Source: Bacteroidetes bacterium 43-16 (GTDB taxonomy: Bacteria > Bacteroidota > Bacteroidia > Chitinophagales > Chitinophagaceae). Taken from it: a stretch of 64,000 nucleotides of DNA. The notes under the pieces are model-generated. The model made no database searches and was not told the DNA's origin. It worked only from the letters and a program-made list of their open reading frames with translations. Within the stretch, counting starts at the first letter, position 1. Each line of letters begins with the position of its first letter. Both the position numbers and the translations under genes were made by a program. Where the stretch lies: assembly GCA_001897525.1 (NCBI GenBank), contig MKTB01000003.1, positions 186,001 to 250,000 on the forward strand, in the 5' to 3' direction. This document shows, in pieces, positions 26,501 through 34,724 of this stretch.

Positions 26501-28542
26501 AATGTTTTAGCTCCGTTTCCGATACCGTATTAGTGAACACTCCGAGCCTGACGGCTAATACAGCAGGTGAACGCTGTGGACCTGGTACTGTAGCACTCAG
26601 TGCAGCAGCCAGTTCCGGAGCACAAGTGCAATGGTTTAGTAATGCCAGCGGTGGTACTCCTATCTTTACAGGAGCCAACTTTACCACGCCAAGCATCAGT
26701 ACGAGTACGACTTATTATGTATCAGCAGCTACGGGAAGCACCGGTACTGCTGTCCTGGGTGCCGGTGCCGCTACCTCCAATGCAGGCGCACCAGATTATT
26801 CAGGCGTGAGTCCTTTCGCTTATCACTATGGTAACTACAAGCACCAGATGCTGATCACTGCGGCTGAATTAAATGCCCTGGGTGTATTTGCAGGTAATAT
26901 TAATTCCCTTGGTTTTGACATAGCTTCTGTGGGCGCTACTCCGGGTGTATTTAACAGCTTCAACATCAAATTGATCCCTACAAATGTAACGGCAATGACG
27001 GCTACATTTATTACCGGTGGTACCAATGTATATTCGGCTACCTCTGTGACCCCAACTGTAGGTATCAATACCTATAACTTTAGCACGCCCTTTGTCTGGG
27101 ATGGTGTTTCTAACGTGATCGTACAAACATGTTACAGGAATAACAACAGTGGTGTTGTCGCCAGTAGCGCCGAGGTGAAGTATGACGTTACACCTTTCGT
27201 AGCTATGTCTGTGCTCCGCGTAGATGGCTCTACTACTGCCGTATGTGATGAACCGGCAGGAAATTCCAGCAATGACGGACCTATCATCAGCAAACGTCCG
27301 AAAATGGTCTTCGGCTACAACTCTCTTTGTGAGTCGCCTAGAGTTCCGGTTACGGCTACTATCAAAACCAATCCTACAGCAGGCATAATGCCGAGTGGCA
27401 ATGTGGCGATATGTAACGGACAATCCCAGACACTGACTGCCAGCGGCGGACCGTCTTATACCTGGTATAAAAACAATATCCTGGTGAGCGGACAAACCGC
27501 GAGTACCTTCACCGCAACCCAGGCCGACAACTATAAAGTTGTAGTGACTGCTGCGAACGGATGTACCGATACTTCTGCGCTTACCACGCTCACAGTAAAT
27601 GCTAATCCTACCGTTAACATCGGGGCAGATACGGCTATTTGCCCGGGAGCTGCATTATCCTTAAATGCAGGCAACACCGGTGCGACATTTGTATGGAGCA
27701 ATGGTGCAAATACTGCAACAACAACGGTTGCTACAGCAGGCACTTATCATGTAACGGTGACCAATAGCAATAACTGTTCTGCTGCTGACACAATTGTGGT
27801 GACAGAACATCCTGTACCAGTGGTGAACCTGGGCAACGACACTGCTATTTGTGAGGGCGCTACCCTTGCTTTAGATGCAGCCACCGGAACCAGTACAGAC
27901 ACTTACCTGTGGGACGACCAGAGTACGGCAAGCAGCAGGAATGTAACTGTAGGAGGGGCTTATCATGTTACAGTGACTAATATTAGCGGTTGCTCTGCAA
28001 GTGATACCATACAGGTAAACCTCAATCCATTACCAAGTGCTGATAATATTACGGTAACCGGCACTTCTCCTGAGTTTACTTTTGGGGTGAGTAACGGTCA
28101 AAATATCAACAGCTATAGCTGGAATTATGGAGACAATAGCCCGAATGGTTCCGGTGCAACGGCTACACATACTTATACGCCAACTTCCAGTACGCAGACT
28201 TTTGAAGTTACCCTGATCGTAACCAATGATTGCGGCAGCGATACGCTACATGCCAATGTAACGGTAAACCCGGTAGGTGTGAAACAATTAGCTGTAAACG
28301 CTAATCAGTTAAAACTCTATCCGAATCCTGCAACGCATAGTGTGGTGCTTGAAAATGTAAGCGGATTAAACATGAAAACCATTACCCTGTTTAATGTGCT
28401 GGGACAACAAGTATTAAGCTTGCCGGTGACGAATAATTCAAAACAATCGATCAATGTCAATCACCTCACTTCCGGTATGTACCAGGTACGTATCGAATGC
28501 ACAGAAGGTGTGATCTCAAGAAAATTAGAGATTCTAAAATAG
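23515..28542 (+). CDS. Giant T9SS type A surface protein with FN3, Ig-like and PKD domains
   Basis: 1675 residues from ATG 23515 (MKKFTKLKLKS, signal cleaved after SMAQ). An N-terminal sandwich domain (about 35-260, SSNGFITFG) is followed by two FN3 domains (about 265-465). A module of about 460 residues is then repeated: an Ig-like part with YLWQSSTDG or YQWQSSTNN, a part starting (Q/E)RCGxGTV at about 555 and 1015, and a sandwich containing AGNIN and FxWDGVSN. After this come several short Ig-like domains of the IGADTAICPG type, a PKD domain (YSWNYGDNS) and the type A sorting domain (LKLYPNPATHS). It is probably a surface adhesin or matrix component; no enzyme motif was seen. Confidence 0.9.
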   Translation: MKKFTKLKLKSTVAALSLLGLSLSSVSSMAQTNIANYRFASGTSTYTPITGGTVFATTYDNDVSAAITMGGTFPFGGSNMTTCYISSNGFITFGAAPGTATYTPMSTLGSTTGAISAFGQDGGNSTVSGAAAEIKYLNTGTEFVVQFQDHANYWASAEERMNFQIRLEYSTGIVKIVYGNCTLASTTTSGLTAQVGIRGNTVTYASNVNNLMIGNIPAGTTCNWSNAVTANANNSNLLYANSTNPSINIPNGLTYTWTPGTQAPVRTFAATSGITATGATVNWTAPTGATQYNVRYKTVAACNWTMATGNPYSSNTAALTGLTPFTTYMVQVQPLNGSAQGIWSHIPNAAGSGSGYATTGSFTTLASCLPPATPTNNTVTNNGATVRWGAATPAPATGYQYYVSTSNTAPTGSTTPTGSVTDTFKVLTGLPSATTHYVWVRAACIGTDVSVWTSSTSFTTLCVTPTPGATLSSGGAAACVNQPITLSLANSTTGTGIAYLWQSSTDGVSYANITGATGTTYATTFTAPVYYRARVICSAGPDTVYSTPIQLTYANTIATTTPGQRCGVGTVNLSATGSGSATVRWFAAATGGLPLAVGNNLTTPSITATTDFYVAPYSLAPGTITVGSGNTTGTGAPYNMTNGTYGGMKTQYIISAADLAASGLSAGNINAIGLDFSAAGATYQGFSVEMGTTALTEFPSPVSIIGGLTPVRAAANFTPVSGINTLTLSPAFSWDGVSNIIISTSWSNNNSSNTDGTIRYNTTATYTSQSYRKDNETFANLATFTGATAAGTSTFDRSQSRPKFLFNGITLCEGLRVPVTATVNTAPSFAVTDDKTVCNNGITTLSVSSTQASFNNVTWSPAANLYTNATATTPYVANTHAYTVYHKSGTAGTQEFIATANNTTTLCGAVDTVKLQVLPATTTALANPGVLCVSGTSNLTLNPAIAQTGVQYQWQSSTNNITFTSLAGATNATYTTPIITNTTYFRAVISNSDGQQCFSSVSDTVLVNTPSLTANTAGERCGPGTVALSAAASSGAQVQWFSNASGGTPIFTGANFTTPSISTSTTYYVSAATGSTGTAVLGAGAATSNAGAPDYSGVSPFAYHYGNYKHQMLITAAELNALGVFAGNINSLGFDIASVGATPGVFNSFNIKLIPTNVTAMTATFITGGTNVYSATSVTPTVGINTYNFSTPFVWDGVSNVIVQTCYRNNNSGVVASSAEVKYDVTPFVAMSVLRVDGSTTAVCDEPAGNSSNDGPIISKRPKMVFGYNSLCESPRVPVTATIKTNPTAGIMPSGNVAICNGQSQTLTASGGPSYTWYKNNILVSGQTASTFTATQADNYKVVVTAANGCTDTSALTTLTVNANPTVNIGADTAICPGAALSLNAGNTGATFVWSNGANTATTTVATAGTYHVTVTNSNNCSAADTIVVTEHPVPVVNLGNDTAICEGATLALDAATGTSTDTYLWDDQSTASSRNVTVGGAYHVTVTNISGCSASDTIQVNLNPLPSADNITVTGTSPEFTFGVSNGQNINSYSWNYGDNSPNGSGATATHTYTPTSSTQTFEVTLIVTNDCGSDTLHANVTVNPVGVKQLAVNANQLKLYPNPATHSVVLENVSGLNMKTITLFNVLGQQVLSLPVTNNSKQSINVNHLTSGMYQVRIECTEGVISRKLEILK

Positions 28543-28562
28543 TTGTCAGATTGTTTAATGCT

Positions 28563-28593
28563 AAAGGGCTGCTTTAAAAGCAGCCCTTTTTTT
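28563..28593 (+). terminator. Rho-independent terminator after the giant cargo gene
   Basis: AAAGGGCTGCTT (28563-28574) pairs with AAGCAGCCCTTT (28578-28589), with a 3-base loop, followed by a T-run. Confidence 0.88.
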
Positions 28594-28930
28594 GTTATCC
28601 TGCAATTTCATTCTAAACAGAATATGATTTTTTGGCTAAAAAGCATCTGTATCGATTTTGAAGCAGGTCCTGTATTTTGAGAACCGGTAGCAGTACGTTT
28701 ATTAATACCGATCGTTCTTTATTTGTTGAGTATCAATATATTTTGTATTTTGTACACATAAATTTATGTTCATCAACTGATTAAGTCAGACCAAGCTAAA
28801 GAATGCGAGCCGGAAGGAGGCCGGTATACCTAAAAGTCAACCTAACACAAACACATTAACCTTAAGCCCTCATATCATCACGAAAAAGGTTGGGCAAAAT
28901 TTATTTAACCTTTTAATTGAATAAAGTTTT
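28594..28930 (+). promoter_or_regulatory. Promoter and long structured leader of the second cargo gene
   Basis: TTTG (28722-28725), a 20-base spacer and TATTTTG (28746-28752) resemble a Bacteroidota promoter, one base short of the full TAnnTTTG. That would give a leader of about 170 bases. It contains a CCGG/CCGG stem around 28811-28825 and an 8-bp hairpin AAAAGGTT/AACCTTTT (28884-28891 and 28907-28914) ending 17 bases before the ATG. No small ORF or known riboswitch is recognised. Confidence 0.4.
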
Positions 28931-31225
28931 ATGTCGAAATTGAACAATCTAAAGAAATTATTTTTAAGCGCGGCCCTAAGCGGCTTAAGCCTGGCCAGTA
29001 TCCAGGCACAGATCTCTTACACCCAAGGCTGGGATGCTACCGGCCTTAATTCCTGGACGACCTACGGCACTGCCGGAGGCTTTGACAGGACGACAATTAC
29101 ACCCTGCACCGGAGCAGGGGCCGCCAGAGCGAACTATTACTACGGAGGTTCCTCCATTTTGCAATCTCCACTGCTCACCGGCAACAATGGCGGTGATATT
29201 ACGGTGAGCTTTAATTATAAAGCTACCGAATGGAGTGCCAATACTACCGGTACGCCAGATATTGGCGTTGTGTTTATACAATGGGCCACAATCCCTACAG
29301 GTACCTGGACAACCTTCGGTATTATCGACGGCACCAACCATACCGTATCCGGGTCCTGTGCCAATAAATCTTTCACGCTTACCGGTGTGCCAAGTTCAGG
29401 CAATCTCTATATCAGACTAGCTGCAGTGGCCGGAAGCAATTCAGATGCTTATATCTATTTTGATGATGTAAGCATCAGCCAGCTGGCCAGCCAGTCCTGC
29501 TGGGCCCCTACTGCGCCCACACTCGGTTTAATTACAGATAACTCTGCTGCGGTATCCTGGACGGCACCGGCAACTGCCCCTTCAATGGGTTATGAGTATT
29601 ATTTCAGTACTTCTGCCACTCCGCCTACAGCAAGCACTCCTGCTTCGGGCACTTCTGGTGCCGGTACAACGAGCACTACGATGAGCCCTCTTTTATCGAA
29701 CACGCTTTATTATGCCTGGATCAGGTCTTCCTGCGGCACAAGCAGTAAAAGTGGCTGGAATATGATCAATCCTTTTGTTACTGAAAAAGTGGTGGCACGC
29801 CCATGGACAGAAAACTGCAGCAATGTAAGCACCTTTGATGGCTGGGGCGTTCAATCCGGAGACTGGTTCGTGGGTGTGACCGGGGGCATGAACGGTAATC
29901 CTGGTGGTGCACTTTATGTGAACCAATACAGTACAGGTACTGCCGCTGCTTCCATCTCCACCTATAATATAGGTCCTGTATTAGGTACAGATGTGTTTAG
30001 CTTTGACTATAAAGTAGCCAAATATGATGCTCCCTATGGTCCTGTATCCCCAGGTTCAGGTTACCTTAAGGTAATGATCTCGACCAATTTTGGTCAAACC
30101 TATACGCAACTGGACTCTCTGCAGTATCCAACGGATACACCATGGATTTCTAAATCTTATCCGCTGACGAGCTATGCCGGACAAAAGGTAAAATTAAAAC
30201 TGGAATCTTACTGGAACAGCACGGTGGCCAGCGACTATAACATCGGCTTTGATAACTTCTTTGTAGGTGCACCACCTTGTACGCCACCTGTGGTGAACCT
30301 GGGCGCAGATACTACCATCTGCCAGGGTACTACTTTGACTTTAAATGCCGGCAATACTCCCGGAGCGACCTATGCCTGGAACGGTGGAGCGACTACACAA
30401 ACTTTGGCCGTAACAACTGCGGGCACTTATTCTGTAACGGTGACACACGGAGCTTGTGCTACTTCTGATACTATTGTCGTAGGCACCTCTGTTCCTCCGA
30501 CAGTTAACCTGGGCACTGATACTACAATATGTAATGCAGGCTCTTACCAACTGAATGCTGGAGCAGGTACGGGTTATACTTATCAATGGAGCACCAATGC
30601 AACCTCACAGATCATTGATGTGACCAGTACAGGTAACTATTCTGTGACTGTGACCAATCAACATGGTTGTACGGCTACGGACGAGGTATCCGTTACCTTC
30701 AGCGCAGTACCTACGGTAAATGGCATTACCGCTACAGGAAATCCTTCTCCTTCTTTTGCCTTTGAGGCAAACGGGGCCAGTAATGCAGCCACTTATCATT
30801 GGGACTTCGGGCACAACGGTGCTACGGCAACAGGCGCTACGGCCAATTATACCTACCCTTCATTGCCCACACAGGCAACCTATACGGTTACTTTAAGGAT
30901 CACCAATGATTGTGGCGAGGCTACGGTAACGACCATAGTTACGGTAAATGCATCTGTAGGCGTTAATGAGCTGAAACTGGATAATAATGTATTGAAATTA
31001 TTCCCTAACCCGGGAACACATTCCGTTCAACTGATCAATGAAAGTAATCTGAAAATGAAGCAGGTGATCATCACCAATATCCTGGGACAAACAGTAGCCA
31101 GCATTGCGGTAAATAATAACACGCAGCAGGTTATTGATGTGAACAGGCTTCCTGCCGGACTGTATCATGTGCGTGTAGAATTTGAAGAAGGCACAGTAAC
31201 CAGGAAATTAGAGGTGATCAAATAA
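28931..31225 (+). CDS. T9SS type A secreted protein with choice-of-anchor J-like, FN3 and Ig-like domains
   Basis: 764 residues. Signal peptide MSKLNNLKKLFLSAALSGLS, cleaved near IQAQ. A jelly-roll domain (about 30-190, FDDVSISQLA), an FN3 domain (about 195-285), a second jelly-roll of the adhesin/choice-of-anchor J kind (about 290-455, FDNFFVG), two Ig-like modules starting NLGADTTICQG and NLGTDTTICNA, a PKD domain (YHWDFGHNG) and the C-terminal type A sorting domain (LKLFPNPGTHS). It shares its last four modules with the preceding giant protein, so the two are paralogous at the C-terminal end. Probably a surface adhesin; no catalytic motif seen. Confidence 0.9.
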   Translation: MSKLNNLKKLFLSAALSGLSLASIQAQISYTQGWDATGLNSWTTYGTAGGFDRTTITPCTGAGAARANYYYGGSSILQSPLLTGNNGGDITVSFNYKATEWSANTTGTPDIGVVFIQWATIPTGTWTTFGIIDGTNHTVSGSCANKSFTLTGVPSSGNLYIRLAAVAGSNSDAYIYFDDVSISQLASQSCWAPTAPTLGLITDNSAAVSWTAPATAPSMGYEYYFSTSATPPTASTPASGTSGAGTTSTTMSPLLSNTLYYAWIRSSCGTSSKSGWNMINPFVTEKVVARPWTENCSNVSTFDGWGVQSGDWFVGVTGGMNGNPGGALYVNQYSTGTAAASISTYNIGPVLGTDVFSFDYKVAKYDAPYGPVSPGSGYLKVMISTNFGQTYTQLDSLQYPTDTPWISKSYPLTSYAGQKVKLKLESYWNSTVASDYNIGFDNFFVGAPPCTPPVVNLGADTTICQGTTLTLNAGNTPGATYAWNGGATTQTLAVTTAGTYSVTVTHGACATSDTIVVGTSVPPTVNLGTDTTICNAGSYQLNAGAGTGYTYQWSTNATSQIIDVTSTGNYSVTVTNQHGCTATDEVSVTFSAVPTVNGITATGNPSPSFAFEANGASNAATYHWDFGHNGATATGATANYTYPSLPTQATYTVTLRITNDCGEATVTTIVTVNASVGVNELKLDNNVLKLFPNPGTHSVQLINESNLKMKQVIITNILGQTVASIAVNNNTQQVIDVNRLPAGLYHVRVEFEEGTVTRKLEVIK

Positions 31226-31249
31226 ACCTCCGATACTCCTGATCATTAA

Positions 31250-31286
31250 AATAGCCGCTCTGAGTTCAGAGCGGCTATTTTTTTTT
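31250..31286. terminator. Bidirectional terminator between convergent genes
   Basis: AATAGCCGCTCTGA (31250-31263) pairs with TCAGAGCGGCTATT (31266-31279) with a GT loop. T-runs lie on both strands. It serves the cargo gene and the acyltransferase gene. Confidence 0.88.
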
Positions 31287-31302
31287 AAGCCGGAAAACCG
31301 GT

Positions 31303-32157
31303 TTATATTTTTTTGAGATAATCACTGAAACTTAATGCAGGATCATCTTTCAGGTGGTACACATATTGGCGCATGGTCTCGGCCCATTCATCGGGAGTCC
31401 TGCTTTTGTCAAACACGGCTGCCGGTATGGGTTTGCCGAATATGATATGGGTAGCGTTATTCCTCAGCTTGTACAGTTCATTCACGAGGTACATCATTTC
31501 GATATTGGCTTTTATCCCGATCGCTTTCCTGAAATTACTGAACCGGTAAAAGAAAGGACTCAGCCTGCCATTAACCAGTACAGGAACAACAGGCTGGTTG
31601 TACTGCACTGCTTTTTTAATAAAGCTCCTGTTCCATTTAAGATCCTGTATTTTTCCATCGATCTTACGGCTCACCAGCCCGGCAGGAAAGATAAGGGTGA
31701 CACCATCAGAAGCATAGACCTCATCTACTCTTCTCAGGTTTTGCCCTGAAGTAGCGCCTACTTTGTTGACGGGAACAAACAGCCTGCCGAAGTTGACCAG
31801 TTGGGTAAGAATATCGTTGACCAGGAAGCTAAGGTCTTTCCTCACTTTACCTACGATCTGCAACAAAGCCATGCCGTCTATACCACCCAAGGGGTGATTG
31901 GAAGCAATGATGCAGGCACCGGATTCCGGTACATTTTCCAGTCCGGAAAAAGTGATCTGGGCAGCAACTTCTTTTAAGGCCGCGTCCAGGTAGTCAAACT
32001 CAAACTTATTATGATTGGCATTTTCAAAACGGTTGACATCATCCTCATGCACCACACGTTTGATATAATTGATCAAAAACCCGGGTGTCCATTTATATGC
32101 GCCCGGATTTTTTTCTTTAAATATCTTCTCAATATCGATATACTTTTTATCCTCCAT
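31303..32157 (-). CDS. Lysophospholipid-type acyltransferase (PlsC-like, hemolysin-like branch)
   Basis: 284 residues. The acyltransferase core has SNHPLGGIDG at 86-95, where His88 and Asp94 are the catalytic pair. They are five residues apart instead of the canonical four (NHX4D). FVPVNKVG and FPAGLVSRKID correspond to the acceptor- and phosphate-binding blocks. These enzymes add a fatty acyl chain to a lyso-lipid. The branch with NHPLGG is related to O-acyltransferases that complete ornithine or glycine lipids in Bacteroidota, but the substrate cannot be assigned here. It has no transmembrane helix of its own and probably sits on the inner membrane surface. It lies 10 bases downstream of the MauE-thioredoxin gene, so an operon is likely. 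Confidence 0.85.
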   Translation of the reverse strand: MEDKKYIDIEKIFKEKNPGAYKWTPGFLINYIKRVVHEDDVNRFENANHNKFEFDYLDAALKEVAAQITFSGLENVPESGACIIASNHPLGGIDGMALLQIVGKVRKDLSFLVNDILTQLVNFGRLFVPVNKVGATSGQNLRRVDEVYASDGVTLIFPAGLVSRKIDGKIQDLKWNRSFIKKAVQYNQPVVPVLVNGRLSPFFYRFSNFRKAIGIKANIEMMYLVNELYKLRNNATHIIFGKPIPAAVFDKSRTPDEWAETMRQYVYHLKDDPALSFSDYLKKI

Positions 32158-32167
32158 ATCGCTCCGC

Positions 32168-33103
32168 TTAATTATTCCTGTTCAACCAAAGTTGTATCTC
32201 TTTTGCGTTCAACTCGCTGGCACTTGGTTTACGTATCACCTTGCTATCCTCTATCCAGTAGAGTGCCGGCACACTTCCTCCTGACAATTCTATAAAATCT
32301 TTATTGTCTATAAAACTATAAGGCAAGCCTTCAAAATTAGACTCTTTGATAAAATTATCCAGCATCTCTGTTCTTAAAGAGTCTCTCTGCACATCGCCGA
32401 AGATTACATAGATTGGCATATCCGGGTTTTCTTTTTTCAATTTGCTCAGCTCTTCACCTGCCACCATACAGTGAGAACAGGTAAGGCTCAGAAATGCTAC
32501 AATATGCTTTCCCTTACGCAGCTCTTCTTTCGGTATGCGATGTGCTTCTGTAGCCTGGTAAGCTTTTTCTATTTTCAACACAGAGGTCTGGTAAGGATAC
32601 ATGATAAAAGGAACCGCTACCAGGGCTGCCAGCAGGAGGCTCGCTACCCAATGTTGCGTATTGCTATAATTAGGCCTGGACCCTCTCCATACAATGGCCA
32701 GCAGCACGAGTAACACCACATTTTTTAAAATAGATTGCAAAGGTGGCATATAAAAGCGATCGCCCATACAACCGCAATTGACATCATTACCCAGGCGGAA
32801 ATAAAGTATAGCCAAATGGATCGTAAAAGCAACGACCATACCAAAAGACATTTTGATGACCCACTTACTCTTCCCGAAAATATTGGCTAAGAGCAAGAGA
32901 CCCAGCCCTGCCTCCAGGCCTACGAAAAACCTGGCCCAATAAGCGGAAGCAAAGTCTGAAAAGCCAAGCTGGGATTTCAGCGTAAATTCAAAGCTCTCAA
33001 TAGGTATTACTTTGGTAATAGCAGAGAAGATGAAAAAGCTGCCTACTAAAGCGGAAATAATAAACTGTACAACAGATTCTTTTTTATTGGTTACGGTACT
33101 CAT
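32168..33103 (-). CDS. MauE/DoxX-like membrane protein fused to a thioredoxin-like domain
   Basis: 311 residues from ATG 33103 (MSTVTNKKES). The N-terminal half (about 12-170) has four or five membrane helices of the MauE/DoxX type and carries NCGCMGDRF with Cys110 and Cys112. The C-terminal half (about 180-311) is thioredoxin-like, with active site CSHC at 209-212 (SLTCSHCMVAGEEL) and a cis-proline-like GSVPALYWIE. The combination suggests that the membrane domain passes electrons or disulfides to the thioredoxin domain outside or inside the inner membrane, resembling Bacteroidota proteins of the BT_3928 type (recalled, not checked). The gene ends 10 bases before the acyltransferase start. 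Confidence 0.82.
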   Translation of the reverse strand: MSTVTNKKESVVQFIISALVGSFFIFSAITKVIPIESFEFTLKSQLGFSDFASAYWARFFVGLEAGLGLLLLANIFGKSKWVIKMSFGMVVAFTIHLAILYFRLGNDVNCGCMGDRFYMPPLQSILKNVVLLVLLAIVWRGSRPNYSNTQHWVASLLLAALVAVPFIMYPYQTSVLKIEKAYQATEAHRIPKEELRKGKHIVAFLSLTCSHCMVAGEELSKLKKENPDMPIYVIFGDVQRDSLRTEMLDNFIKESNFEGLPYSFIDNKDFIELSGGSVPALYWIEDSKVIRKPSASELNAKEIQLWLNRNN

Positions 33104-33120
33104 CCTGGAAATTTTTATGC

Positions 33121-33165
33121 CTAAAAATAAAACCGATATCCCCATAATAACGGGTTATCGGTTTT
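33121..33165 (-). terminator. Terminator downstream of the small lipoprotein gene
   Basis: AAAACCGATA (33129-33138) pairs with TATCGGTTTT (33156-33165), with an inner CCC/GGG stem. On the minus strand a TTTTATTTTT tail follows. Confidence 0.8.
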
Positions 33166-33188
33166 AAAAATTTACTAAAATTAATATT

Positions 33189-33692
33189 TTATTTAAACTC
33201 GAATTTGCCTTGAGAAAGTACTACTCTATCTGCATTATCGGCAGTATTAGCTACTACCACATTAAATGCACCTTTATAAGTACCTTCTGTTTGTACATAA
33301 TAATTCTCATTATTAATAGAGGTATAAGTAGTGTTACTTCCACTCACATCTGTAGAGATATAAGTGATACTGGCCGCACCGGTAATACCATATCGCTTGC
33401 CACCATCATAGTTAGGGATCGTGATCACGATTTGCTGGTACACGCCCGGGGCCTTATTATCCGCATATTTAGTACCCCCCATCACCAGGGTTTTTGTATC
33501 CCCGTTATAATTGAACGTTTTTGTTTGAGCCGTAAACTGTTGTCCATCCAGCATACAAGTGAAACTACCACTTAAAGGATTTTGCGGATCTGGCACCTCT
33601 ATACCCGGTGTAGGACTATAATCTTTCTGACAGGCCGTAAAACCCAGTCCAAGCGCCACGGCTAATGCGGTTAATTTTATGAAATATTTCAT
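33189..33692 (-). CDS. Small lipoprotein of unknown function
   Basis: 167 residues with a lipoprotein signal (MKYFIKLTALAVALGLGFTAC, Cys21). The mature part is beta-rich: FTCMLDGQQFTA, KTLVMGGTKYAD, IVITIPNYDGG, ITGAASITYIS and VVLSQGKFEFK. The layout, opening with GSFTCMLDGQQF, resembles DUF6252-type lipoproteins of Bacteroidota (family name is my recollection). It is flanked by a terminator downstream and has 76 bases to the nitronate monooxygenase upstream, so it is probably an independent unit. Function unknown. Confidence 0.75.
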   Translation of the reverse strand: MKYFIKLTALAVALGLGFTACQKDYSPTPGIEVPDPQNPLSGSFTCMLDGQQFTAQTKTFNYNGDTKTLVMGGTKYADNKAPGVYQQIVITIPNYDGGKRYGITGAASITYISTDVSGSNTTYTSINNENYYVQTEGTYKGAFNVVVANTADNADRVVLSQGKFEFK

Positions 33693-33768
33693 GGTATAAC
33701 GGATAAATTTATACTAATTTTCAATAAGGAAGTAAAGTTAATTGTTTAGCATTAAATATCAAAACAAA

Positions 33769-34719
33769 TTACACATTAAAAAACGGGCGCTCTTTTGCGG
33801 CCAAAAACTCTTCCCATATACCGGATACGATGGCTGCTGCAGGTAATATATCATTGATCATGCTGCTTACCTGGCCTATTTCCAGTTCTCCTTCTTCAAG
33901 ATCCCCTTCAAACATTCCTTTTTTCGCTCTTCCCCTGCCCAATAGCAGTTCCAGCTCTTCCAATGAAGCCCCGGAGGATTCTGCATTAAATACGTTTTCA
34001 AAAAATTTGTTTTTGAGCAGCCTTACGGGTGTATGCTTTTTCAAAGACAATTGTGTGCCGCCCTCCTGGCTATCCATCACGGCCTGCTTAAAGTTCAGGT
34101 GGCTACTGGCCTCTTCACTGCACACAAAACGACTGCCTACCTGCACACCTTCTGCACCCAGGGCCATAGCGGCATACATACTTCTGCCGGAACCTATACC
34201 TCCGGCGGCGATCAGCGGGATCTCAATACTGGCCCTCACATTAGGAATCAGGCAAAAGGTGGTAGTCTCCTCCCGGCCATTGTGCCCTCCGGCCTCGAAG
34301 CCTTCTGCAACCACTGCATCTACACCGGCATCCTGGCTCTTTAAAGCAAACTTCGCACTGGATACCACGTGCACTACTTTGATACCTTCGGCTTTAAGGA
34401 TACTGGTCCAGGTTTTAGGATTACCTGCAGAAGTAAACACGATAGGTACCCTGGCTTCAATAATATGTTTTACGTGCTGGTCAATATCGGGATAAAGCAA
34501 TGGCAGGTTAACGCCAAAAGGCTTATCGGTAGCGGCTTTGCACTTGGTTAAATGCTCCTTTAATACATCGGGGTACATGCTGCCGGCCCCAATCAGTCCC
34601 AGCCCGCCGGCATTGCTCACCGCAGAAGCCAGCTTCCAGCCGGAAGCCCAGATCATACCTGCCTGGATGATCGGGTAATCTATATCAAATAAACGGGTAA
34701 TTCTATTTTCAAACTTCAT
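33769..34719 (-). CDS. Nitronate monooxygenase family flavoprotein
   Basis: 316 residues of an FMN-binding TIM barrel. Key parts: IIQAGMIWASGWKLASAVSNAGG, VVAEGFEAGGHNGRE (which includes the expected catalytic His) and the FMN phosphate loop IAAGGIGSGRSMYAAMALGA with VQVGSRF. The family oxidises alkyl nitronates and is related to the enoyl-ACP reductase FabK; sequence alone does not settle which. It lies 5 bases after the nucleotidyltransferase stop on the same strand, so they share a transcript, although a functional link is not obvious. Confidence 0.88.
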   Translation of the reverse strand: MKFENRITRLFDIDYPIIQAGMIWASGWKLASAVSNAGGLGLIGAGSMYPDVLKEHLTKCKAATDKPFGVNLPLLYPDIDQHVKHIIEARVPIVFTSAGNPKTWTSILKAEGIKVVHVVSSAKFALKSQDAGVDAVVAEGFEAGGHNGREETTTFCLIPNVRASIEIPLIAAGGIGSGRSMYAAMALGAEGVQVGSRFVCSEEASSHLNFKQAVMDSQEGGTQLSLKKHTPVRLLKNKFFENVFNAESSGASLEELELLLGRGRAKKGMFEGDLEEGELEIGQVSSMINDILPAAAIVSGIWEEFLAAKERPFFNV

Positions 34720-34724
34720 ATATG

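Noticed and set aside
26869-27495. Minus-strand open frame of 208 codons inside the giant T9SS gene
   Set aside because: Antisense to a repetitive Thr/Asn/Gly-rich coding region; no domain or signal seen.
33830-34495. Plus-strand open frame of 221 codons opposite the nitronate monooxygenase
   Set aside because: It lies entirely antisense to a well-supported gene and shows no recognisable domain.
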